Assembly: GCA_947456005.1 (NCBI GenBank)
Contig: CANGRP010000080.1
Span: 1 to 9,773, forward strand
Length of the DNA: 9,773 bases
Source of the DNA: Caulobacteraceae bacterium
GTDB lineage: Bacteria; Pseudomonadota; Alphaproteobacteria; Caulobacterales; Caulobacteraceae
Direction: 5' to 3'
The notes under the pieces were generated by a model that was not told the origin of the DNA, ran no database searches, and worked only from the letters and a program-made list of their open reading frames with translations. Positions 1-5,002 of the stretch are shown one piece after another; positions within the stretch are counted from its first letter, which is position 1, and every line of letters begins with the position of its first letter. The position numbers and the translations under genes were made by a program.

Positions 1-566
1 GGCTGGCCCGGATCGGTCGGCCTCTGACGCTGGCCGCAAACCGGCCCGACCTGAAATGGTCCTTCACGGTGCTGGAGTCGCCGGAGCTCAATGCCTTCGT
101 GCTGCCCAATGGACGGGTGGGTTTCTTCAAGGGGCTGCTGGACCTGGCGCGCAGCGATGATGAGGTTGCCTCCGTCCTGGGCCATGAGATCGGGCATATC
201 CTGGCGCGCCATCCGGCTGAGCGGGTCAGCCATCAGTTAGCGGCTCAGGCCGGGGTCACCCTGGCCCAGCTGGTGATGTTGAGCGGCGAAAACGCCCGGT
301 TCGCCGACGAGGTGGGCGCGGCTTTGGGCCTCGGCGCCCAGTTCGGCGTGATCCTGCCCTACGCCCGACGTCAGGAGCTCGAGGCCGACCGCATCGGTGT
401 CGACCTGATGCGCAAGGCCGGCATGGACCCTGCAGCGGCGGTGACCTTCTGGGAGCGTATGGCGCGGGCGGCGCGCAGCCAGGGTCGGCCCCCTGAAGTT
501 CTCTCGACCCATCCGGCCGATGGTCGGCGTATCGAAGCGCTCGAGGCCGCGGTCGCGAACGGCTAG
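1..566 (+). CDS. M48-family zinc metalloprotease, 3' part (5' end outside window)
   Basis: The reading frame is open from the left edge (first whole codon at 3) to a TAG at 564-566, giving 187 visible residues, so the true start and any signal peptide or lipobox lie upstream. The GTG at 69 is internal: the codons before it already read as family sequence (a Trp-Ser-Phe-x-Val segment leading into NAFVLPNG). The zinc-binding HExxH motif is HEIGH at 183-197, and the second ligand region ELEADRIG (ExxxD type) starts at 375. This order, with a glycine-rich GLL segment before HExxH and an AGMDP segment after ExxxD, is typical of bacterial M48 peptidases of the LoiP/BepA/Oma1-like group, which act in periplasmic or outer-membrane protein quality control. 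No TPR repeats follow the protease domain, so it is closer to the short LoiP-like form than to BepA. The substrate is unknown. The last codons overlap a tandem repeat. Confidence 0.9.
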   Translation, partial: LARIGRPLTLAANRPDLKWSFTVLESPELNAFVLPNGRVGFFKGLLDLARSDDEVASVLGHEIGHILARHPAERVSHQLAAQAGVTLAQLVMLSGENARFADEVGAALGLGAQFGVILPYARRQELEADRIGVDLMRKAGMDPAAAVTFWERMARAARSQGRPPEVLSTHPADGRRIEALEAAVANG

Positions 567-603
567 TCGCGAACGGCTAGTCGCGAACGGCTAGTCGCGA
601 ACG
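553..603. repeat. 14-bp tandem repeat, about 3.6 copies, over the protease stop codon
   Basis: The unit TCGCGAACGGCTAG occurs exactly at 553-566, 567-580 and 581-594, and a partial copy (first 9 bases) runs from 595 to 603. The first copy encodes the last residues of the M48 protease and supplies its TAG stop. Because 14 is not a multiple of 3, the TAG in each later copy falls in a different frame. It looks like a replication-slippage repeat and could vary in copy number between strains without touching the protein. Confidence 0.95.
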
Positions 604-732
604 TCTCACCTCGGGCGGCGTCCAGCAAAGCCCTGATCTCCTGAGGGATCGGGATGGCTTGGCGCAAGCTCGCTGTCGCTGCCCGCCGCCATCACTGGCG
701 CCATCAGCGGCGTCAGGACCCATATTGCGGCG
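604..732. other. Intergenic stretch with no recognisable gene
   Basis: Between the tandem repeat and repeat copy A I see no supportable gene. The minus strand has one open frame through here (606-815), but it runs on into the non-coding 215-bp repeat, lacks a ribosome binding site and shows no motif. It may be decayed coding sequence, but I cannot name a source. Confidence 0.4.
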
Positions 733-947
733 CCATTCAGCAGCCGAGAACGCTGTAAACGCGCACCCTTTTGGACCCGAACTGCCGAGGGCGAGGTTCG
801 GATGATCAGAGACAAATTGCGTTCAGAGACCGCCTTGGCCCCGTACGCCGGTCTCCGAGGTTTGGAAGGCGCCTGGAAAATGGCGCGACGACCGGGGGCT
901 TTGCGCGCCTGCGGTCGCCCGATTGCAGGTTCGCGACAGGGGAGTGG
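733..947. repeat. 215-bp dispersed repeat, copy A
   Basis: This stretch aligns without gaps to 3229-3443 (constant offset 2,496 bp) with 20 mismatches, about 91% identity. Both copies keep an open frame, but the mismatches that fall in that frame are spread over codon positions as about 4 first, 7 second and 3 third. There is no third-position excess, so the repeat is evidently non-coding. It carries a stem-loop at 775-803 (arms ACCCGAAC and GTTCGGAT, with a TGCC/GGCG inner stem) that has one mismatch here and is fully paired in copy B. I do not recognise it as a named repeat family. It ends 47 bp downstream of the ABC exporter stop codon. Confidence 0.85.
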
Positions 948-994
948 TGGTGAAAAGAGCCTGATGGCGAACTCCCTTTCTTCATGCTGTTGGC

Positions 995-2887
995 CTACAG
1001 GCTCGCCTGCATCCGGTAGAGCCCGGCGTAAGCGCCGTTAGCTGCGATCAAAGAATCGTGGTCGCCCTGCTCGACGACCCCCTGCTCTGTGAGCACCAGA
1101 ATGCGGTCGGCGTTGCGCACGGTCGAGAGGCGGTGCGCAATCACCAGCGTGGTGCGTCGCCGCGCCAGCTCCGCGAGGGCCGATTGCACAGCGCGTTCGC
1201 TCTCGTTGTCGAGGGCGGAGGTCGCCTCGTCGAAGATCAGGATCGGCGGATCCTTCAGGAAGGCCCGGGCGATGGTCAGCCTCTGCTTCTGGCCGCCGGA
1301 GAGCGTTACCCCGCGCTGGCCGATGTCGGTGTCGTAGCCGTTCGGCAGGGCCCGAATGAACTCGTCGGCAAAGGCCGCCTTTGCGGCCGATGCGACCTCA
1401 GCCGCAGTCGCCTCGGGTCGGCCATAGAGGATGTTCTCCGCCACCGTGCCGGCGAACAGATAGACGTCCTGCTGTACCACTCCGATGTTTCGTCGCAGCG
1501 AGTCCAACCGGATGTCCCGCACGTCCGTTCCGTCCACCAGAATCGCGCCTGTGCGCGCCTCGTAGAAGCGCGGGATGAGGGCGCACAGGGTGCTCTTTCC
1601 CACCCCTGAGGGCCCGACCAGGGCCACGAATTCGCCGACCCGGATATCTAGGTTGAGGTCCCGCAGCACGTGCGGCCCGTCTTCGTCGTAGCGGAAGCCA
1701 ACATTGCGGAAGCTGATAGACCCCCGCGCGCGCGCAATTGTGACGGCGCCGGGCCGGTCCTGGATGTCCGGCACGGTCTCGAGGATCTCCATCACACGGT
1801 CGAACCCGGTACGACCTTGCTGCCAAAGGCGCACGAAGTTCGCCAGCCGCTGCACCGGGTCCACCAGGACCGCCACGCAGAGCAGGAAGGTGAGCATGTC
1901 GCCCACCTCGAGCTGAGCCTGGGCGACCCGCAAGGCACCCACAACGATTACCGCCACTGTGATCAACTGAGGAAAGGTGGTGGTGCCCACTGAGAAAAAG
2001 GCCTCGCTCCAATAGCCGGCGCGCCGGCTCTCCAGGAACCTCGCGTTTTCCGCTTCGAACCGACGGTTCTCCAAGTCTTCGTTGGCGAACGACTTCACCA
2101 CCCGGATGCCCGCCAGGGAATCCTCCACCCGCTCATTGATCGCCCCGATCTGCGCCCGGCTGAGCTTCAGGGCGCGATTCATTCGGCCGCTGTAGTGCAG
2201 CGAGTAGGCGACGGCGAAAGGGATTACGACCACGACCAGGACGGTGAGCGGTCCATCCAGCTGCGCAATTATCAGGGTCGCGCCGGCAAACTTCAGGATG
2301 GAGATCGCGAGATCCTCGGGCCCGTGATGGTAGAGCTCCCCTAGCGAGAAAAGGTCGTTGGTTATCCTGCTCATCAACTGCCCGACCCGTATGCGGTCGT
2401 AAAAGCCGAATGACAGCTTCTGGCAGTGTTCGAACACATCACGCCTTAGGGCGCTCTCCATCTTCGCTCCCATCACATGGCCCTGATAGTCGACGAACAG
2501 GGTGCTCACCGCCTGGACCGCCAGTAGGGCCAGCATCAATCCGCCCACGGCGTAAATGCCGGCCAGGGCCGCCGGCACGTTGTTTAGAGCAGCTAGCTGT
2601 CGAGTGACCTGGTGGGCGCAGAGCGGCAGGGCCAAGGCGGTGATGGCCACGATCACGGCGCAAGCCAAGTCCGCTAGGAGCAGCGGAATGTGCGGCCGGT
2701 AGTAGGAGAGGAACCGTCTGATCCGCGCGACGGCAAGCGGCGTCTCGCTGTCGGGCCGACGCGTCAGATGGAAGAGATCGGAGAAACGAAAGGCGTCGGC
2801 CGTAGAACCGTCGCCGAAGGTGCTGGAAGGAGGGGCGCTACGGCCAGCGTCTTGCCGCGCATGCGTCCTCCGGGTTCGCATAAACAT
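995..2887 (-). CDS. ABC exporter, fused permease and ATPase (half-transporter)
   Basis: This 630-residue protein is a type IV (MsbA-like) half-transporter that would work as a homodimer in the inner membrane. The transmembrane domain covers roughly residues 60-350 with several clear hydrophobic spans (about 67-92, 108-132, 198-230, 297-345). The nucleotide-binding domain follows: A-loop Tyr400, Walker A GPSGVGKST (425-433), Q-loop near 472, signature LSGGQKQR (529-536), Walker B ILIFDE (549-554) with the catalytic Glu, and H-loop His585. All ATPase residues are intact, so it should be active. The substrate cannot be read from sequence; lipid, peptide or drug export are all possible. The ATG at 2887 has only a weak upstream purine run, and ATG 2881 is an in-frame alternative, so the first 40 or so residues, which match no family feature, are uncertain. 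It is a single gene lying between direct copies of a 215-bp repeat. Confidence 0.9.
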   Translation of the reverse strand: MFMRTRRTHARQDAGRSAPPSSTFGDGSTADAFRFSDLFHLTRRPDSETPLAVARIRRFLSYYRPHIPLLLADLACAVIVAITALALPLCAHQVTRQLAALNNVPAALAGIYAVGGLMLALLAVQAVSTLFVDYQGHVMGAKMESALRRDVFEHCQKLSFGFYDRIRVGQLMSRITNDLFSLGELYHHGPEDLAISILKFAGATLIIAQLDGPLTVLVVVVIPFAVAYSLHYSGRMNRALKLSRAQIGAINERVEDSLAGIRVVKSFANEDLENRRFEAENARFLESRRAGYWSEAFFSVGTTTFPQLITVAVIVVGALRVAQAQLEVGDMLTFLLCVAVLVDPVQRLANFVRLWQQGRTGFDRVMEILETVPDIQDRPGAVTIARARGSISFRNVGFRYDEDGPHVLRDLNLDIRVGEFVALVGPSGVGKSTLCALIPRFYEARTGAILVDGTDVRDIRLDSLRRNIGVVQQDVYLFAGTVAENILYGRPEATAAEVASAAKAAFADEFIRALPNGYDTDIGQRGVTLSGGQKQRLTIARAFLKDPPILIFDEATSALDNESERAVQSALAELARRRTTLVIAHRLSTVRNADRILVLTEQGVVEQGDHDSLIAANGAYAGLYRMQASL

Positions 2888-2948
2888 AGAGCTTCATGTC
2901 CTGATGATGAGTAGGAATTCCTTTCGGGTTGGACGTGAAGTTTCTCAT
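2838..2948 (-). CDS. Possible 36-residue leader ORF overlapping the exporter start
   Basis: On the minus strand an ATG at 2948 is preceded by GGGAG with 6 bases of spacing, a better ribosome binding site than that of the exporter itself. The frame encodes 36 residues (beginning MRNFTSNPKG) and stops with TAG at 2838-2840, about 50 bases inside the exporter gene in another frame. Such an overlap could couple its translation to the exporter. There is no hydrophobic segment and I do not recognise the peptide. It may be a chance ORF. Confidence 0.2.
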   Translation of the reverse strand: MRNFTSNPKGIPTHHQDMKLYVYANPEDACAARRWP

Positions 2949-3228
2949 CTTACGCTCCCAGCGAGTGGTGGGCACCCGGCCTACGGGCGATCTCTTAACC
3001 AATACTGCAGATACCCTGACGCTTCAATGGCGCCGCCCGGAAGCCATCTCAGCCGTAGGAAGCTTCTGAGCGAGCCTCAAGGGGTTGTGACGAACGTCGG
3101 CTCAGGGTCGTGTCTCCCGTTTGGGGTCCGGGCCAACAAGCGGACCCGCGCCAAGCAGTCACCAAAGGGACTCCACTTCGGTTTCCCTAACTGCGCATCG
3201 GGTGGAGTATCGCCCACGAACTTCCGGA
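2949..3228. other. Intergenic region upstream of the exporter gene
   Basis: No convincing gene is visible. A plus-strand open frame (2820-3254, 144 codons) overlaps the exporter 5' end antisense, has no ribosome binding site and no recognisable motif. The stretch looks less G+C-rich than the housekeeping operon to the right and should hold the exporter promoter, but I cannot place clear -35/-10 boxes. One clear stem-loop lies at 3124-3147. Confidence 0.5.
3124..3147. other. Stem-loop, perfect 7-bp stem
   Basis: GGGTCCG (3124-3130) pairs exactly with CGGACCC (3141-3147) around a 10-base loop. No T-run follows on either strand, so it is not a standard intrinsic terminator. Its role is unknown. 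Confidence 0.5.
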
Positions 3229-3443
3229 CCATTTATCAGCCGAAAACGCTGTAGATGCGGACCCTTTTGAACCCGAACTGCCGAGGGCAAGGTTCGGGTG
3301 ATCAGAGACAAATTGCGTTCAGAGACCGCTTTGGCCCCTTACGCCGGTCTCCGATGTTCGCACGGCATCTGGAAAATGGCGCGACGACCGGGGGCTTTGC
3401 GCACCTGCGGTCGCCAGTTTGCAGGTTCGCGACAGGGGAGTGG
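3229..3443. repeat. 215-bp dispersed repeat, copy B
   Basis: Same direct orientation as copy A at 733-947 and about 91% identical over 215 ungapped bases. Its internal stem-loop (3271-3299) is perfect: ACCCGAAC pairs with GTTCGGGT, with an inner TGCC/GGCA stem. The right end runs straight into the tRNA-Ser 3' fragment, so on the minus strand this repeat is the sequence immediately downstream of a tRNA 3' end. The copies bracket the ABC exporter gene and could recombine to delete about 2.5 kb. Confidence 0.85.
3271..3299. other. Stem-loop inside repeat copy B
   Basis: Outer arms 3271-3278 and 3292-3299 form 8 perfect pairs, and inner arms 3279-3282 and 3286-3289 add 4 more around a GAG loop, with two unpaired bases on the 3' side. 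In copy A one outer pair becomes C/A and one inner pair becomes a T/G wobble. The structure is therefore mostly kept, which hints at an RNA or protein-binding role, but two copies are too few to prove it. Confidence 0.55.
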
Positions 3444-3478
3444 CGGAAGGGGTGGGATTCGAACCCACGGTGGGCTTT
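3439..3478 (-). pseudogene. tRNA-Ser 3' end fragment, candidate attachment site (distal att)
   Basis: The 40 bases 3439-3478 are identical to 4790-4829, which is the 3' end of the intact tRNA-Ser(UGA) gene plus two flanking bases. The fragment covers part of the variable arm, the whole T arm, the 3' acceptor strand, the discriminator base and CCA. Identity stops sharply at 3479. Beyond it, the minus strand can still form a short stem (GGGTTT/AAGCCC, 3472-3487) where the variable arm would be, but the anticodon, D and 5' acceptor parts are absent, so it cannot be a functional tRNA. A tRNA 3'-end duplication in direct orientation is the usual product of tyrosine-recombinase integration. Confidence 0.85.
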
Positions 3479-3503
3479 ACGAAACCCTCGCGAGAGCCGC
3501 TCA

Positions 3504-4745
3504 CTAGGCGGCGGACGTCAACTGGTCGAACCACTTCCGGATCAGGGGAACCGCACGAAGCGGGGACTCCCCATGGTCGAAGGGCCCCAGGTCCAGGGCC
3601 TCGACATTCCCCCCACGATGGCGTGAGGCCTTTGCGAAGGCCACGGATTCCTGCGGGGTGACATCGACATCCCGGGTTCCGAAATAGGCGCGCAGCGGCG
3701 CCCTGGGGGCCCAGGCGAACGCCTCGTTGGCCTGCGCTGCATCGAGGAACCAGTGCTGACCGCCGGCCGCCTGGGCGTGCAGGAAGTCCGCCCTGAACAT
3801 CTCACGCGGATTGCGGGGCAAGAGCTCCAGGACATCCGGACCGTGAGAACCATCCAGCACCTGGCTGACTCTCGCCTTGCCGGACTCGGTGAGCAGGGTT
3901 TCCAGGGAGTGGCCGTAGTAGGTCGCCCAGGACTGCGCCGCCAATCCCAGGTAGACCGACGAACTGGCTGACCGGCCTTCCAGGGCGAAGGGGATGGAAA
4001 CTCCCGCAAGATCGAAGGCGCCGGCGATCGCTGCGGTCGCCCGCACCCGCATCACGGGGCTGGGGTCGGATTCCAAAGCGCGGTGGATAACGGCGGCGGC
4101 ATGCCCGCCTTGCGAAAAGCCCGCGACCATGAGGTCTCGGCCCGGCTGCCGAAGGAGTCCACCCAGGCCGCGGGCGGCGATGTCCAGGAGGTCAAGGGTG
4201 ACGGCCAGCGTGCTCGGGTTATGCAGATAGGCTTGAGGCGCCTGAGACACTCCCAGCCCGACGAGATCCGGCGCAATCACCGCATAACCGCCGCCGGCAA
4301 AGGCGGCTGACACCGCGATCCCTTCCTGAAGACTGGGCCGGGAGATGGAGTTGGAACGATCCGTGTTGGTGCCATGCATCCACAGCACCAGCCCGCGCGG
4401 CGGGGCGCCGGTGGGTAGGCTCACGAGCGCCGAAACGAGGACGGGCTCCCCATTTGTCGTCGACCAATAGACCAGCCGATAGGGCTTGAAGCCATGCTCC
4501 ACCGGGATGACGGGAGCGACCTTCGCCAGGCCCAGAACCATGCGGTTCACAAGGGCGGGATACCAGCCAATGGGCTTCAGGGAGACGATTGTCCCAGGCG
4601 GTCGGGGATGGGCTGCGAGATGTTGAACGTCTGGACTCCCAGTACACCCGGTCGCGACCGCGAGCCCTGAGCCGCCGAAAAGGGCGCCGAGCACCGTACG
4701 ACGCCCGACAGCACGCGGCGCAGCATCTTGAAACCGCGCGCCCAC
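3504..4745 (-). CDS. Secreted alpha/beta hydrolase (secretory lipase-like), Tat signal
   Basis: I set the start at GTG 4745, preceded by GGAGG (4751-4755) with 5 bases of spacing, giving 413 residues. A longer frame back to 4832 would translate the tRNA-Ser gene and is rejected. The N-terminus has a twin-arginine motif (GRRTVLGA, Arg15-Arg16), a hydrophobic stretch and a Cys at 34 (VATGC), so it is probably Tat-exported and perhaps a lipoprotein, though the lipobox is weak. The hydrolase fold shows an HGT oxyanion-type segment (about 124-126), a nucleophile elbow GFSQG with Ser211, a likely acid in GTRDVDVTP (Asp359 or Asp361) and a likely His391 in FDHGES. Length and motif order fit the secretory lipase / feruloyl-esterase-like families, which cleave esters outside the cytoplasm. 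The substrate is unknown. It is the sole gene between the tRNA-Ser direct repeats. Confidence 0.85.
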   Translation of the reverse strand: MGARFQDAAPRAVGRRTVLGALFGGSGLAVATGCTGSPDVQHLAAHPRPPGTIVSLKPIGWYPALVNRMVLGLAKVAPVIPVEHGFKPYRLVYWSTTNGEPVLVSALVSLPTGAPPRGLVLWMHGTNTDRSNSISRPSLQEGIAVSAAFAGGGYAVIAPDLVGLGVSQAPQAYLHNPSTLAVTLDLLDIAARGLGGLLRQPGRDLMVAGFSQGGHAAAVIHRALESDPSPVMRVRATAAIAGAFDLAGVSIPFALEGRSASSSVYLGLAAQSWATYYGHSLETLLTESGKARVSQVLDGSHGPDVLELLPRNPREMFRADFLHAQAAGGQHWFLDAAQANEAFAWAPRAPLRAYFGTRDVDVTPQESVAFAKASRHRGGNVEALDLGPFDHGESPLRAVPLIRKWFDQLTSAA

Positions 4746-4750
4746 GAACG

Positions 4751-4755
4751 CCTCC
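4751..4755 (-). promoter_or_regulatory. Ribosome binding site deciding the hydrolase start
   Basis: CCTCC on the plus strand reads GGAGG on the minus strand, 5 bases before GTG 4745. It fixes the start downstream of the tRNA and leaves the twin-arginine motif 15 residues from the N-terminus, as expected for a Tat signal. Confidence 0.75.
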
Positions 4756-4791
4756 ACTGCAACTGAGATCAGAATAGGGGAGGGTCGATAG

Positions 4792-4881
4792 TGGCGGAAG
4801 GGGTGGGATTCGAACCCACGGTGGGCTTTCACCCACGGCGGTTTTCAAGACCGCTGCCTTAAACCACTCGGCCACCCTTCC
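4792..4881 (-). tRNA. tRNA-Ser, anticodon UGA
   Basis: A complete class II tRNA of 90 bases with encoded CCA reads on the minus strand. The acceptor stem GGAAGGG (4875-4881) pairs with CCCTTCC (4796-4802), followed by discriminator G and CCA (4792-4794). The D arm carries GCCGAGTGGTTTAAGGC. The anticodon stem GCGGT/ACCGC encloses loop CTTGAAA with anticodon TGA (4845-4847). A long variable arm (GTGGG/CCCAC) marks it as serine, and the T loop is TTCGAAT. It reads UCA and related serine codons. Its 3' end is duplicated at 3439-3478, and the hydrolase gene starts 46 bases downstream on the same strand. Confidence 0.97.
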
Positions 4882-4892
4882 GGCGTGGCGGC

Positions 4893-4898
4893 TATAGC
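4893..4898 (-). promoter_or_regulatory. Possible -10 element of the tRNA-Ser promoter
   Basis: Twelve bases upstream of the mature tRNA 5' end the minus strand reads TGCTATAG, an extended -10-like sequence. There is no good -35 box; the region upstream is a G+C-rich hairpin (4902-4918, 7-bp stem GGCGGGC/GCCCGCC). The position fits a tRNA promoter, but the assignment rests on this one box. Confidence 0.4.
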
Positions 4899-4990
4899 AG
4901 GGGCGGGCGGGGCCCGCCAGACGCGCGAGATGGGTGCTGGACACTTCGGCCCTCCGCCGTCCAAGCTGCGAGTCACAAGAGAGACTCCGG

Positions 4991-4995
4991 GGAGG
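4991..4995 (+). promoter_or_regulatory. Ribosome binding site deciding the MFS start
   Basis: GGAGG lies 7 bases before ATG 5003, within a longer GGGGAGGAG run. It favours 5003 over the upstream in-frame start at 4934, which has no such site. Confidence 0.8.
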
Positions 4996-5002
4996 AGATC
5001 GT

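Larger units (their letters stand above)
3440..4829. mobile_element. Putative integrase-less cassette between tRNA-Ser direct repeats
   Basis: The segment is bracketed by 40-bp exact direct repeats of the tRNA-Ser 3' end, spaced 1,351 bp apart, and carries one gene, the secreted hydrolase. This is the structure of an integrated element at a tRNA gene: intact tRNA on one side, 3'-end copy on the other. No integrase or excisionase is encoded. It could be a deletion remnant of a larger island, a cassette moved by an integrase acting in trans, or the result of recombination between two tRNA-Ser loci. Confidence 0.45.

Noticed and set aside
553..943. GTCGCGAAC shared by the 14-bp tandem repeat and the minus strand of the 215-bp repeat's right end
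   Set aside because: A 9-base match containing a common palindromic core is likely chance in DNA of this composition, and similarity does not extend on either side.
771..953. Plus-strand open frame of 60 codons in repeat copy A
   Set aside because: It is the same non-coding repeat; similarity to the frame in copy B is explained by DNA repeat identity, not by protein selection.
950..994. Possible terminator after the ABC exporter (CTCTTTTC on the minus strand)
   Set aside because: The T-run is short and the preceding hairpin has only about 3 base pairs.
2820..3254. 144-codon plus-strand frame antisense to the exporter 5' end
   Set aside because: No ribosome binding site, no recognisable domain, unusual composition, and it ends in repeat copy B.
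3255..3626. Plus-strand open frame of 123 codons through repeat copy B
   Set aside because: It runs through a non-coding repeat, then the tRNA fragment, then antisense to the hydrolase gene. Differences from copy A show no third-position bias.
4746..4832. 29-residue N-terminal extension of the hydrolase frame, beginning inside the tRNA gene
   Set aside because: The codons translate the tRNA-Ser 3' end (GFESHPFRH-type artefact). The GTG at 4745 has a good GGAGG site and yields a proper Tat signal.
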